A DNA stretch of 64,000 bases, from the NCBI GenBank assembly GCA_963585895.1, contig CAUZXS010000118.1, positions 26,001-90,000 of the forward strand. Reading direction: 5' to 3'. The DNA is from Sepioteuthis lessoniana (taxonomy: Eukaryota; Mollusca; Cephalopoda; Myopsida; Loliginidae). The number at the start of each line of letters is the position of its first letter. The first letter of the stretch is position 1. This document shows positions 31,691-43,315 of this stretch, piece after piece. Both the position numbers and the translations under genes were made by a program. Below the pieces are notes generated by a model. It searched no databases. It was not told the DNA's origin and worked only from the letters and a program-made list of their open reading frames with translations.

Positions 31691-32500
31691 TAAAAATGTT
31701 AATTCTAAACGATATTACGTTAAACGATGTTATTTAAAAAAATATTACTTTCAAACAACTTTACTTTGAAAAAAATAATACTTCTGGAAAGGCTACTCTT
31801 TAAAGATATTACGTTAAAACATTACTTTTAAATGATGTTACTTAAATGTTACTTAAAATGACGAAACTCAAAAATGTTACATAAAAATGTTATTCTTTAA
31901 CATTACATGAGATGTTACTTTAAAACGATGTTATTTCAAAAAAGTGGTTTTTAAATCGATGTTACTTAATGAAAATGTTACTTTGAAACAATGTAATAAA
32001 AATATTACTTTTAAGCCATATTACTTTTTAAATTTTACTTTAAAAATGTAACTTTTAAACGAGATCACTTAAAAGTGTTATTTAATACGATGTTACATAG
32101 AAATATTACTTTTAATCAATGTTATTTTTTTTTAATAATGTCACTTATAAACAATGTAACTGAGAAATTTTATACTAAAACGATGCTTCTTTAAAAATGC
32201 TTGTTTTAAACGATGTTACTTAAAATGTAAAGTTGGCGACCGTAGTCGAGGGTGACCTTAAGGCTCCCCTTTCGATAGCTACTACATCAAGGTATAGGGG
32301 AGGACTCTACTCCTTTCTCTGGATTGCTCCACTTTACCCTTGATCCTTACTTTATAATGCTGAGTGTTAAGCAAGGAGGCATCAGGTGCCATTTTTTTGT
32401 CTTTAGTATAACTCGACCTGGGATTGAACCCTGGTCTCCCGGGCCATTGGCAAACATTTACTTAAAATGTAACTTTTAAACAATGTTACTTAAAAAGTCG
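31690..32500. repeat. Degenerate ATGTTACTTTAAA satellite
   Basis: Repeated AACGATGTTACTT / AAATGTTACTTTTAAA motifs in irregular order, clearly related to the regular 45-bp array at 34482-35385. A SINE-B has inserted inside it (32227-32457). Confidence 0.8.
32227..32457 (-). mobile_element. SINE-B inserted in satellite
   Basis: Tail AAAGTTGGCGACCGTAGTCG at left; B box GGTTCAATCCC on the minus strand near the right end. ACTTAAAATGTAA flanks both sides (32218-32230, 32459-32471), which is either a TSD or satellite sequence. Confidence 0.88.
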
Positions 32501-33150
32501 TAGGTAAAATCACTATAGATAGAATATTTAAAGAATAAATTTAGTAAATATCGTACATTGTTATTATTCATTTTTCAGCCATTTTTTAAAGTGTAATATA
32601 GTATAAGTATATGGATATATATACATTCAAATCGTTCCGTTATATTTATATGGTCTTACAATCTCTCGGCACCCATTGTAATGTAGGCATTGGTATAGGT
32701 TGCTAGCAGATACTGGTATGCACGTGGTCACTAAGGCCTATGTCGGACAACACGAAGGTTGGTATAGAAAAACCACACAGATACTGAAATATTTTTTAGG
32801 GTTTATAGCTGGCTCCCTACTGTCAGTTGTGCTATAAGAGAGAGAAAGATTGGTTGATAATTTCTGTTGAAAGGTCGCGGCCCCTCTTGGGATAAAACTT
32901 AGGTCCGGCTTTCTTCCACGCAGGTCGCTTCAATTCTGTGTCTCTGAAAAGCAGACCGTCCCCTCACTTCCGCTTGTCGCGTCAGGAGTAAAGACATGTC
33001 CGTTTCCGGTGGTTTCACACCAGCACAGGTTTCGAACCACTGAGTTTGTTTGTTTTTTTTTTGCTTTTTTTTCTCGTCATTTTTGATTATCACGAGTTCT
33101 TTGGCTTGGCTATTCGGAGACAGTCTGCTTTATTTATTTATTTATTTATT
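32500..33150. other. Unannotated stretch with LTR-like fragment
   Basis: About 32958-32985 on the minus strand matches the GCGGAAGTGAGGGGACG segment of the block at 19.3-19.7 kb. The rest has no support. Confidence 0.35.
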
Positions 33151-33156
33151 TATTTA

Positions 33157-33446
33157 TCATACCAACCCCTCCGCTCGGGCAGGATATGATACGAGGTCAA
33201 TTTTCTAAGCGGAGTTTAACAGGTTTGAATTCAGAGTTTTTCTTCTCCTAGACTAGTTGCCTCACCTAGACTGAAGAACCTAGTCTGCCCTACTATTTGC
33301 CCTGAGCTAGAGGGAGGATAATTGGATTCATACCTTTCCCAAGGGTATTAGTGCTATGCGAAATGCAATCAGTCTCGTCCAGAATTAGAACTCGTGTGGC
33401 CGTGTCCATTTCCTACGACGATAACCATTACACCACGGGCACATCC
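33157..33446 (-). mobile_element. SINE-A inserted in (TTTA)n
   Basis: Full-length minus-strand SINE-A with (TTTA)n on both sides (about 33130-33156 and 33452-33476). The repeat explains both the landing site and the lack of an unambiguous TSD. Confidence 0.9.
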
Positions 33447-33449
33447 AAT

Positions 33450-34210
33450 TTATTTATTTATTTATTTATTTATTTAATTTCAATTTTCTATGAACGTTCA
33501 ATTACGCTACACAATCTTCTCCCCTCACTTTAGTTTGTTCTTCATCTTACTTTGTTACTTTTCCAGTTGCTCTCTCTTTCGTGTGGCCATCCTGATTCTT
33601 ATTTGTTGTTGAGATGTGACAACGCAACCACAAATTCCTCTGCGCATATTCCTTTGCTTTTCGGCGATTTTTTCCTTTATTACCCGCTTGACCTGAATTC
33701 GGAGTTAGAGAACAAGATATAGCTTTCAACTGCCAGTTTTGAGCGTCTCGCACTAAATGACTCTGCACATTCTAACAATAGAACCGTTTGGGTCACCTGA
33801 CTAACACCATCCAATGAGAATCGCAGTCTCAGCTTCACCTCGAGTTCAACGGTTGTTCATCAAAATCGTGAACTTGTATTTTTCCGCAAGCTTCACAACT
33901 CAGGACCTAATTTAAATGCTTCACTATATGACAAAAATATCTCTCACATAAGTGTGAATTTTCACTTTTTACATGCTCTGTAACGGAAGATTCAATTCTA
34001 AGACCTCCCAAAAACAAAAATGCTTTAACATCTCTAAGTTAAAACACCAAACTTTTATAAAAGCTTTTGATCACGTTTTTAATATTAATATATAATAGAC
34101 TAACACTTTTTAATATTGATATATTTTTGATATTAATATAATGCAATTCCTTGTTTTCATCTAATTGTACGTTATAACAAATTTTAGTTTTTACAATGAA
34201 GAAATATATA
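33450..34210. other. Unannotated stretch
   Basis: No element landmark is seen. The minus-strand ORF 33547-33768 has no recognised domain. Confidence 0.3.
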
Positions 34211-34214
34211 TCTA

Positions 34215-34465
34215 CTTATACCCTCCGCCTCGAGCAGGATGTGACACAAGGTCTATACATTTAAGGGGGATACTGATGATTTGAATTCCGATCTTTCCTT
34301 TTGGACATAATACCATTCCAAGGTTATAGAACCCAGTCTTCATCATTACTCACTTATACTTGAAAAGGAAGAATAGTTGGATACATTCTTTTTCCCAGGG
34401 TATTTGTACAATGTAGAATGAAAACAGCCTCGTTCAGGCTTCGAACTCAGGTCTGTTCAGTCGGT
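34215..34465 (-). mobile_element. SINE-A, divergent copy
   Basis: CCCTCCGCCTCGAGCAGGAT, GACACAAGGTCTA, TTTCCCAGGGTATTTGTACA and GCCTCGTTCAGGCTTCGAAC preserve SINE-A order with heavy divergence. Confidence 0.6.
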
Positions 34466-34481
34466 GTGAGCTGTAGAATAC

Positions 34482-35385
34482 AATTTTACTTTAAAAAATG
34501 ATACTTTTAAAAAAGATTACTCTTAAGAGATGTTACTTTAAAATGTTACTTTTAAAAAAGATTACTCTTAAGAGATGTTACTTTAAAATGTTACTTTTAA
34601 AAAAGATTACTCTTTAGAGATGTTACTTTAAAATGTTACTTTTAAAAAATATTACTCTTAAAAGATGTTACTTTAAAATGTTACTTTTAAAAAAGATTAC
34701 TCTTTAGAGATGTTACTTTAAAATGTTACTTTTAAAAAAGATTACTCTTTGGAGATGTTACTTTAAAATGTTACTTTTAAAAAAGATTACTCTTAAGAGA
34801 TGTTACTTTAAAATGTTACTTTTAAAAAAAATTACTCTTAAGAGATGTTACTTTAAAATGTTACTTTTAAAAAAGATTACTCTTTAGAGATGTTACTTTA
34901 AAATGTTACTTTTAAAAAAGATGACTCTTAAGAGATGTTCCTTTAAAATGTTACTTTTTAAAAAAGATTACTCTTAAGAGATGTTACTTTAAAATGTTAC
35001 TTTTAAAAAAGATTACTTTTAAGAGATGATACTTTAAAATGTTACTTTTAAAAAAGATTACTCTTAAGAGATGTTACTTTAAAATGTTACTTTTAAAAAA
35101 GATTACTCTTAAGAGATGTTACTTTAAAATGTTACTTTTAAAAAAGATGACTCTTAAGAGATGTTCCTTTAAAATGTTACTTTTTAAAAAGATTACTCTT
35201 AAGAGATGTTACTTTAAAATGTTACTTTTAAAAAAGATTACTTTTAAGAGATGATACTTTAAAATGTTACTTTTAAAAAAGATTACTCTTAAGAGATGTT
35301 ACTTTAAAATGTTACTTTTAAAAAAGATTACTCTTAATAGATGTTACTTTAAAATGTTACTTTTAAATACTGTTACTTAAATGGA
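34482..35385. repeat. 45-bp satellite, about 20 copies, with 225-bp HOR
   Basis: The monomer is ATGTTACTTTAAAATG / TTACTTTTAAAAAAG / ATTACTCTTAAGAG, 45 bp. Diagnostic variants recur five monomers apart: GATGACTC at 34920 and 35146; GATTACTTTT at 35011 and 35236. Because 45 is divisible by 3 there is an open frame (35039-35254), but it is a repeat artefact. Confidence 0.95.
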
Positions 35386-35409
35386 GAATAACACCCCTCC
35401 AATAAATTT

Positions 35410-35650
35410 CTGCGATATGATTTTATAGAAACTGATGTCGAGGCTCTCGCCTTGGAGATTTAGGGAATCTGGAATGCCTATTCAATGACATGGCTCCCAG
35501 ATTATCTGTCCGGAGTTTTAGCATCTGAAAGGGCCCTATCTATGGGTCAAATAGATGAAACTGTGTACAAAAAAAAAAATGACTGATGTTAAATTTTGAC
35601 TGTTATGTAGCAAAACTTAAAACCATTTAACTGCGTGAAAAAAAGCCCAG
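35410..35650 (+). mobile_element. HT retroposon fragment
   Basis: GCCTTGGAGATTTAGGGAAT, TGGCTCCCAGATTATCTGTC, GGGCCCTATCTATGGGTCAA and AACTGTGTACAA follow HT middle order. Confidence 0.65.
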
Positions 35651-35696
35651 GCTGTTTAAAGAATGTTATCAACGAAATGTGTTCAAAAATCATACA

Positions 35697-35928
35697 TAAC
35701 CAGACATGCAGGACACTGCTGGAGAAGCAGGGACGAACTCACAAGAGATGTACTCTTATGGACCCCCACACATGGCCGAGCAAAAACAGGACGACCAGCA
35801 CGAACATACATTCAGCAGCTATGTGTGGATACGGGATGTTGTCCTGAAGACCTACCTAGGATAGGAAGTAGGGGCGAGAGATGGTCAGGGATATCCGTGC
35901 TACCAGCGCGATATGATGATGATGATAT
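35697..35928 (+). mobile_element. RTE-like LINE 3' fragment
   Basis: The frame encodes TRHAGHCWRSRDELTRDVLL and GRPARTYIQQLC, ending in ATGATGATGATGAT. Only the last about 230 bp of the LINE are kept, and a deletion removes part of the MNDRE motif. Confidence 0.88.
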
Positions 35929-35929
35929 T

Positions 35930-36003
35930 TGATATATATGTATAAACTGGATTTCACATTAAATAACCTATAATGGTTGATATGCCATAAAACCAAACCA
36001 AAC
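35930..36003 (+). repeat. HT tail-only copy
   Basis: CTGGATTTCACATTAAATAA, CCTATAATGG, TTGATATGCC and (AAACC)n. It serves as the target of the following SINE-A. Confidence 0.8.
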
Positions 36004-36312
36004 CGTGGTGTAATTGTTATCGTCGTTAGAAATGAACACAGCGACACGAGTTCAAATCCTGGACGAGACTGATTGCATTTCACATAGCACTAATACCCTT
36101 GGGAAAGGTATGAATCCAATTATTCTCCCTCCAGCTATGGGTAAATTGTAGGGCAGGCTAGATTCTTCAGCCTTGGTGAGGCAACTAGTCTAGGAGAAGG
36201 AAAAGTCTGAATTCAAACCTGTTAAACTCCGCTTAAAAATTGACCTTGTGTCATATCCTGCCCGAGCGGAGGGGTTGATAAATAGGATAGGATAGGATAA
36301 AACCAAACCAAA
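35987..36312 (+). mobile_element. SINE-A with 16-bp TSD in an HT tail
   Basis: ATAAAACCAAACCAAA at 35987-36002 and 36297-36312. The SINE starts at CCGTGGTGTAATTG, a few bases short of full length, and ends with a short GGATA repeat. Insertion was into the (AAACC)n tail. Confidence 0.93.
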
Positions 36313-36372
<60 letters not shown>

Positions 36373-36415
36373 ACACACACACATATATATATATATGTAT
36401 GTATGTATGTATGTA
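36313..36415. repeat. (CA)n-(TA)n-(TGTA)n microsatellite
   Basis: A long CA tract followed by TA and TGTA runs. Confidence 0.95.
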
Positions 36416-36990
36416 TAAAGAGGATTTGGCATTAAATAACCAACAATGGTTGATATGCTATAAAAGCCAACAAAAACAAATCATATATACTTAATATACA
36501 TGTATAAAGAGGATTTGACATTAAATAACCTACAATGGTTGATATGCCATAAAACCTAACCATACAAAATCAAACATATATAATTTATACGTATAAAGAG
36601 GATTTAAACCGGGCCATGGCCAAATGAGTGGAGTGTTCGCCAATGGCCCGGGAGGCTGGTGCTCAATCCTAGGTCGAGTCATACCAAAGACTCAAAAAAT
36701 GGTACTTGATGCCGCCTTGCTTAACAGGCAGTATTATAAGATAAGTATCAAGAGTAAAGTGGAATAACCCAGGGAATGGAGTAGCTCCCTCCCCTACACC
36801 CCGGTGTTGTAGCTATTGAAAGAGGAGCTTTCGAGTAACCTTCGATTAAGGTCACCAACTTTACTTTACTTATGAAGAGGATTTCGCATCAAATAACCTA
36901 CAATGGTTGATATCCCATAAAACCCACCTCAATAAAATACAAATGTATTTAATATATGTGGATAAAGAGGATTTGGCATTAAACAACCTA
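36411..36990 (+). repeat. HT tail-only array, about 90-bp period, with SINE-B
   Basis: TATAAAGAGGATTTGGCATT starts units at about 36413, 36504, 36594, 36874 and 36964. The third unit is split by a plus-strand SINE-B at 36607-36868, whose removal restores the period. Confidence 0.85.
36607..36868 (+). mobile_element. SINE-B in HT tail array
   Basis: Head CGGGCCATGGCCAAATGAGT, a diverged B box (GCTCAATCCTAGG), then the CATACCAAAGACTC to CACCAACTTTACTTTAC body. TATGAAGAGGATTT at the right mirrors the left AAGAGGATTT, giving a plausible TSD. Confidence 0.87.
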
Positions 36991-37204
36991 CAAAACCGGA
37001 AACATGAGCAGCGCCCCCTATGATCAATATTTGGTCATGAGACCAATAAATGAGAGAAAAATGCTTGATCTCGCTAAGCTTTCGGGAAAACAGAGGAACA
37101 AAAATTGTTCATATCCATTCTTATCATTCTTAAATCTATCGCTTCTGATTTGGATGGGACAACTTGTTACTCCATACAATCCAGCATCATCTCGATCATC
37201 TGAA

Positions 37205-37482
37205 TTTGAGTTTGGTTTATTTGTTTTGGTTTGGTTTGGTTTGGTTTCATGGCATATCAACCTTTGTTGGTTATTTAATGCCAAATCCATTTTTATACAT
37301 ATAAACAGTTCTATTTCAAACAATTTTGTTTAAGATAAGTACAGTTTCAATGTCCAAAACAGTTACATTTCAGAAAATTCAGTTTAGCATAAGCACACAG
37401 TTTGGCTTGGTTTAGTTTTATGGCACATCAACCATTTTTGGCTATTTACTGCTAAATCCATATATATATATTTATATATATG

Positions 37483-37526
<44 letters not shown>

Positions 37527-38080
37527 AAACAATTTACTTTAGCATAAGTACATAGTTTATATGTCAAAAACAATTCTATTTCAAACAATTCAGTTTAATA
37601 TAAGTACAGTTTCAGTTTCAAAACAGTTGCGTTTCAAACAATTCAGTTTAGCTTAAGTACACAATTTCAATGTCAAAAATCAGTTCTATTTCAAACAATT
37701 CAGTTTACCAAAACAGTCCTATATCAAGCAATTCAGTTTATCATAAGTTTACGGTTTAAATATCAAAAGCAGTTCTATGTAAAAAAATTCATTTCAGAAT
37801 TAGTACAGTTTCAGAATCGAAATACAGATCTATTTCAAACCATTAGGTTTAGCATAAGTACACAGATTCGTTCCATTTGACCCATTGACAGGACCCTCTC
37901 AGATGCTACCACTCTAGGCCACAGTGAACCAGCCAGCGATGGCAATAAAGGAGTACACCACATTCCACAAACCTTTAGCATTTCTGTAGCAATATAAGAT
38001 TGTTTTGCGTTATATCCAGGACACCTGAAGAGATGCAGTCGGTGTATTCTACAGTACCAGCCGACTGGACAACTGTATTT
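37205..38080 (-). mobile_element. HT retroposon, long copy with extra tail
   Basis: (TTTGG)n and hairpin at 37225-37285, a second tail at 37400-37460, (TA)n at 37461-37522, at least five CAATTCAGTTTAGC modules, GACCCATTGACAGGACC, and head landmarks GAAGAGATGCAGTCGGTGTA. It looks like two HT insertions in the same orientation. Confidence 0.8.
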
Positions 38081-38249
38081 GAGTATGCTAATCCAAAATC
38101 TACTTGTTAGTTGTTAATTTCATCTAATTGAGCATCTGAATCACACATTTCTCCCAAAATCTCTTCAACATAAAGTAACTCCTTGCTCATATCTCAGAAT
38201 TTCCATAGCAATATTCATTTACATTCTGGTAAGATTATGCTTAGACCGG

Positions 38250-38461
38250 AGTTCACTCCCAGGTCGAGTCATACCAAAGACTCCCAAATTGGTACTTGAT
38301 ACTGCCTTGCTTAACACAGCATTATAAGGTAAGGATCAAGGGTAGAGTGGAGCAATCCAATGAATGGAGTAGCGCCCTCCCCTAAACCTTGGTGTGGTAG
38401 TTATTGAAAAGGGAGCCTTCAGGTCATCCTCGACTAAGGTCACCAGCTTAACTTTATATAT
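38250..38461 (+). mobile_element. SINE-B, 5' truncated
   Basis: Starts at the B-box region (GTTCACTCCCAGG) and runs to CACCAGCTTAACTTTATATA, where a hAT element begins. Confidence 0.85.
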
Positions 38462-39373
38462 CAGGCGTCCTCAACTCGGGGGCCTTCGAGAACGATTGGT
38501 GTGGCTACACTGCCAAGTTTTGAATTTTCTAGTCCCCTTTTGATACTAATTGTTCAGAAGATTTGAAGTCTAACTTTTATGCTACAAATTCGACTTCTAT
38601 AATAATAATGAAGTTATCACCCACTGTCAGCAATAATTGACCCTCGACCGAGCCGTCAATCAAGAGATGCACCTGTGTAAATAATCGGAAGCAGGTGAAC
38701 GTAGGACAATTATATAACCAGGTGCCACAGACGGCTTGGGTCAGTCAGTTCCAGTTGGAGTTGGAACCAGTTGGAGACAAGATGTCAAATCGAGAGCCAG
38801 CGGCAGACAGAGGGCTTTGGGCCCTCAGTGACCCACGGTTGAGCAACCCAGCCAGAATGCGAAGAAAGTGCTGCTATGGTCAGAAGAACTTTAGGTCAAT
38901 ATGTAGCAGTCTGTCCCCGTCTCCACCTCCCCTCTCACACCCAACCAACTGTTAATAATTCCCTTTCGAGTATAAAGTGTGAGAGATTATATTTTTATAA
39001 AGAAGTGTGTTCGTTCGTCCATTGAAGTCGTCATTACTGTTGACCATGTTTCCACATATATTTGTATATGTAATATGTATACGTGCAGTTGTATTATGGT
39101 TATGTGGCTACACAACATGAATAGTTGCTCTCCAAAATGAATCATGTCAATTGGGCGAATGTCCTGCTGTCAATCTCTTCATTTAACCCTGATATAAAGT
39201 CTTTTTTGCTATTACGAAAAAACGTTAAATATCATTAATAAATTATGATTGTTTTATAGTGAGTTTAGCTCGATTTTTTGTTTATTTGGAGGGGATTATT
39301 TGTTTTCTGTAACCATTCTCACTAAAACTTTCTGATCCTCTTGATGAAAAGCTTGGGAACCTCTGTTATATAG
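38454..39373. mobile_element. hAT-like non-autonomous element with 8-bp TSD
   Basis: Left end CAGGCGTCCTCAACTC (38462) and right end, read inward, CAGAGGTTCCCAAGCTTTTC (39365). Both fit the hAT terminal pattern. The flanks TTATATAT (38454-38461) and TTATATAG (39366-39373) match at 7 of 8. No transposase is encoded. The interior carries the LTR-like repeat at 38638-39117. Confidence 0.75.
38638..39117 (+). repeat. LTR-like repeat, copy 1 (inside hAT)
   Basis: Starts TGACCCTCGACCGAGCCG and ends TGTGGCTACACAACA. It is highly similar to the minus-strand copy at 58048-58504 along its whole length, including GCACCTGTGTAAATAA, a ...CAGTGAC..CACGGTTGAGCAAC segment and TATAAAGTGTGAGAGA. TG...CA ends fit an LTR, but neither copy has a matching TSD. 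The ORF at 38695-38955 is not conserved. Confidence 0.6.
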
Positions 39374-40390
39374 TGAAGACATTTTTACTTAAGATTATTT
39401 GGTTTCGATATTTCTAATTGTCAAATGGCATAGATTTTTTTCTATCAAAAGTGTATGCACTAGCGGCATCTCACGACGTGCAATTGTTAACTAGATAAAC
39501 TAACAGAACATTTCTAGTGAGTTCACTTCTCACTAGGTGCCCATACATCTGGTCTGAAGATAAACTAGGTCAATGACCTCGAGTTAAAGGTGAAGATCAG
39601 ACGAAGTGTAATGCTTAACGAGCCAGCCTTCCAAACCATTGTTAGTGACTTTGATTTCCACTAGGAGCTTCATACTTCTGCTCTGATGCTCAGCTAAAGC
39701 AAAAATAGTAAATGGCCTTGTACCATACGAGTCTCGGCTAAGTAAATGATGAAATTCGATGAGGTTGATCACCAGTCAGTGCTCTCAAAATGCAAATTTT
39801 CTTGGAAATTAATTCAAGTTTTCACCCCATCCCGACCCACCATTCAAACTCGTCATTTGTCAAGCGCGGACTGGAATGTCTCCTAAGTATTTAAAGGTTC
39901 ATGCCTGGTTATCATGGCATAGTAATATTGTCATCGATCGATAGAAAATCGCAAACTTCATCGATCATCTCCTTAATCTGTCTACAGCATTTCAATGGCG
40001 ATTTTATCGCAGACAGCCTAATCTAGATAGTAGTGGGGTGGTCGACTGATCCGGGAAGTCTGATGTTTAAAAAAAATCAAAAAATGACCAAGTTTGTTCG
40101 ATCATTGCGATTGAGTCGGTCACAGAGTACAGAAGTTCATTTAATGGCGCCTCAGCGTCGACACGATAACTCCACAACAGTAAAGCGTTTGTACACAGAT
40201 ATACACTAAGTTCCTTTTTAAGTACTTAGCTACGTCAAGGCCGCAGATCTGGTTCTCTCAATATTCAATATGATGGGCACGTTCTAGACAAGTCTGGGAT
40301 ATATAACTGTTTAAAGTAAATGATGATTGATGAAGTTCGTATTTGTAGTAAATAGGAATCGTAAAGTAAATATAAAAAGGCAATACGAAA
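39374..40390. other. Unannotated stretch
   Basis: No recognised repeat landmark and no supported ORF. It could contain unique host sequence. Confidence 0.3.
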
Positions 40391-42480
40391 AATGAAACAG
40401 AAATATGTTCAATTCACAAACAGTAAATTAAAAAAAAACCCGTACAGAGAATAAAGAGAAATTATCTGTACAAAAAGTAATTACAGTAATACAAAAAGAT
40501 ACGAACAGAAAGTAAACACCAAAAATACTGCACAGGAAAGTAAACAAACAAATAAAAAGTGCGAGAAAAGTAAACACATATATTATGTTCGAAAAGTAAA
40601 AAAAAAATTCGCAAAATGTTGGAAGCATTATGCACTACAAAAAGTAAACACTAAAATATGGCACAAAATCTTGACAGAATTATGCACTACAAAAAGTAAA
40701 CACTAAAATATTGCACAAAATCTTGACAGAATTATGCACTACGAAACGTAAACACTAAAATATGGCACAAAATCTTGACAGAATTATGCACTACAAAAAG
40801 TAAACACTAAAATATTGCACAAAATCTTGACAGAATTATGTTATACAAAAAGTAAACACTAAAATATCGCACAAAATATTGACAGAATTATGCACTACAA
40901 AAAGTAAACACTAAAATATGGCACAAAATCTTGACAGAATTATGCACTACGAAACGTAAACACTAAAATATTGCACAAAATCTTGACAGAATTATGCACT
41001 ACAAAAAGTAAACACTAAAATATTGCACAAAATCTTGACAGAATTATGTTATACAAAAAGTAAACACTAAAATATGGCACAAAATCTTGACAGAATTATG
41101 CACTACAAAAAGTAAACACTAAAAAATTGCACAAAATCTTGACAGAATTATGCACTACGAAACGTAAACACTAAAATATTGCACAAAATCTTGACAGAAT
41201 TATGCACTATAAAAAGTAAACACTAAAATATTGCACAAAATCTTGACAGAATTATGTTATACAAAAAGTAAACACTATAATATGGCACAAAATCTTGACA
41301 GAATTATGTTATACAAAAAGTAAACACTAAAATATGGCACAAAATCTTGACAGAATTATGCACTACAAAAAGTAAACACTAAGATATTGCACAAAATCTT
41401 GACAGAATTATGTTATACAAAAAGTAAAAACTAAAATATGGCACAAAATCTTGACAGAATTATGCACTACAAAAAGTAAACACTAAAATATTGCACAAAA
41501 TCTTGACAGAATTATGCACTACGAAACGTAAACACTAAAATATTGCAAAAAATCTTGACAGAATTATGCACTATAAAAAGTAAACACTAAAATATTGCAC
41601 AAAATCTTGACAGAATTATGTTATACAAAAAGTAAACACTAAAATATGGCACAAAATCTTGACAGAATTATGCACTACAAAAAGTAAACACTAAAATATG
41701 GCACAAAATCTTGACAGAATTATGCACTACAAAAAGTAAACACTAAGATATTGCACAAAATCTTGACAGAATTATGTTATACAAAAAGTAAACACTAAAA
41801 TATGGCACAAAATCTTGACAGAATTATGCACTACAAAAAGTAAACACTAAAATATTGCACAAAATCTTGACAGAATTATGCACTACGAAACGTAAATACT
41901 AAAATATTGCACAAAATCTTGACAAAATTATGCACTACAAAAAGTAAACACTAAAATATTGCACAAAATCTTGACAGAATTATGTTATACAAAAAGTAAA
42001 CACTAAAATATGGCACAAAATCTTGACAGAATTATGCACTACAAAAAGTAAACACTAAAATATGGCACAAAATCTTGACAGAATTATGCACTACAAAAAG
42101 TAAACACTAAAATATTGCACAAAATCTTGACAGAATTATGCACTACGAAACGTAAACACTAAAATATTGCACAAAATCTTCACAGAATTATGCAGTACAA
42201 ACTGCAAAAAGTAAACACAAACAATAATTCACAAAATGTTGACAGAATTATGAAGTAAAAAATAAACAAAAAGATACTGCACTAAAAATAGAAAGAAATA
42301 TGTACCATACAAAAAAGTAAACACAAAAAAAAAAGAATAAGAAATGTAAGTACAAAAATGCAACACAACCCTTCCAGAAATATACAATGCATAAAATAAA
42401 TACAAAAATGCAATAGAAAAAATTCAGCAGGAAATGACGACAAGAAAGCAAACCAAAAAATATTTTGCCATATCATGATT
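40390..42480. repeat. 52-bp satellite, about 30 regular copies, with 364-bp HOR
   Basis: The monomer TAAACACTAAAATATTGCAC / AAAATCTTGACAGAATTATG / CACTACAAAAAG is 52 bp. Regular copies run from about 40620 to 42190. Flanks (40390-40620, 42190-42480) hold decayed AGTAAACAC monomers. Diagnostic sites define types (CACTACAAAAAG, CACTACGAAACG, TTATACAAAAAG; ATTGC or ATGGC). The rare variant AAGATATTGC occurs at 41381 and 41745, exactly seven monomers (364 bp) apart with the same intervening types. Confidence 0.95.
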
Positions 42481-42509
42481 CAACTAACAATGCTGGTGAG
42501 AAGTAAATA

Positions 42510-42690
42510 TTTACCCAGCTCAGTCAGCAGGAGCTGCATCTCTGCAGAGGTCCAGGACAAGACTCAAAACTGCATCTAATGGTAAGGCTTCAGTCTTGGA
42601 ACTCTGAGAAATGTTGAGTACCCTTTCAACGGTTTTATCGTTTAACCGTGTACAAACAAGTGATTATTGGTAAATTGAATTGTTCGTGTT
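42510..42690 (+). mobile_element. HT-related head fragment
   Basis: CAGTCAGCAGGAGCTGCATC, TCTGCAGAGGTCCAGGAC, AACTGCATCTAATGGTAAGG and TGAGTACCCTTTCAACGG. Confidence 0.55.
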
Positions 42691-42756
42691 ACATAATAAT
42701 ACGTGGAACCTTTCCAGTGTGGAAACAGATGACCTCTGGTTTGTTTACCTACTGTT

Positions 42757-42940
42757 CGCCAATGATCCGAGAGATCGGGGTTCAATCCCAGGTCAAGTCA
42801 TACCAAAGACTTAAGAAATGGTACTTGATGCCTCCTTGCTTAACACTCGGCATTGTAAGATATGAATCAAGGATAAACTGGAGCAACCCAGGGAAAGGAG
42901 TATCGCCCTTCCCTTGCATCGCGGTGTAGTAGGTATCAAA
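42757..42940 (+). mobile_element. SINE-B, tail truncated
   Basis: Head TTCGCCAATGATCCGAGAGA, B box GGTTCAATCCC, body through GTATCGCCCTTCCCTTGC to a shortened end. A (TA)n and an HT tail follow. Confidence 0.85.
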
Positions 42941-42982
42941 AATGAAACCTACGGACGGCTAACTTATATATATATATATATA

Positions 42983-43050
42983 TATATAAACAGGATTTGA
43001 TTAAATAACCCACATGGGCTGATTTGCCATAAAACCCAACCCACACCCCA
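42983..43050 (+). repeat. HT tail-only fragment
   Basis: Diverged hairpin (GATTTGATTAAATAACCCAC, GGGCTGATTTGCC) and CCCAACCC. Confidence 0.6.
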
Positions 43051-43074
43051 AAATATTTACCCACCGCCACCACA

Positions 43075-43315
43075 ACAGCAAGATACGACACAACAACAAT
43101 TTGTAAAACTGGTTTGAATTCAGATTTTTCGTTCTCCAAGATTGGTTGCCTTACCAGTGTTAAAGAACCCAATTGCCCAACTATTTTTTCAGAGTTGGGG
43201 TTGTAAAACGATGGATTCGTATCTTTCTTAAAGATATAAGCGCCAAGTGAAACGTGAACTGCTGCGTCGAGGAATTGAATTCATGTCACCAATTCCATTT
43301 CCTGCGATTACACTA
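43075..43315 (-). mobile_element. SINE-A, divergent copy
   Basis: AGCAAGATACGACACAACAA, GGTTTGAATTCAGATTTTTC, TTTTTCAGAGTTGGGG and AAGATATAAGCGCCAAGTGA follow SINE-A order. The head is eroded. Confidence 0.55.

Noticed and set aside
35039..35254. Open frame MLLLKKITLKRCYFK repeated
   Set aside because: The 45-bp satellite unit is divisible by three, so an open frame is expected. There is no start context, composition or homology to suggest coding.
38695..38955. 86-aa ORF as a gene
   Set aside because: It lies within the LTR-like repeat, and the second copy of the repeat does not preserve the frame.
40620..42190. CRISPR-like array
   Set aside because: Units are contiguous 52-bp repeats without unique spacers, in eukaryotic-type DNA.
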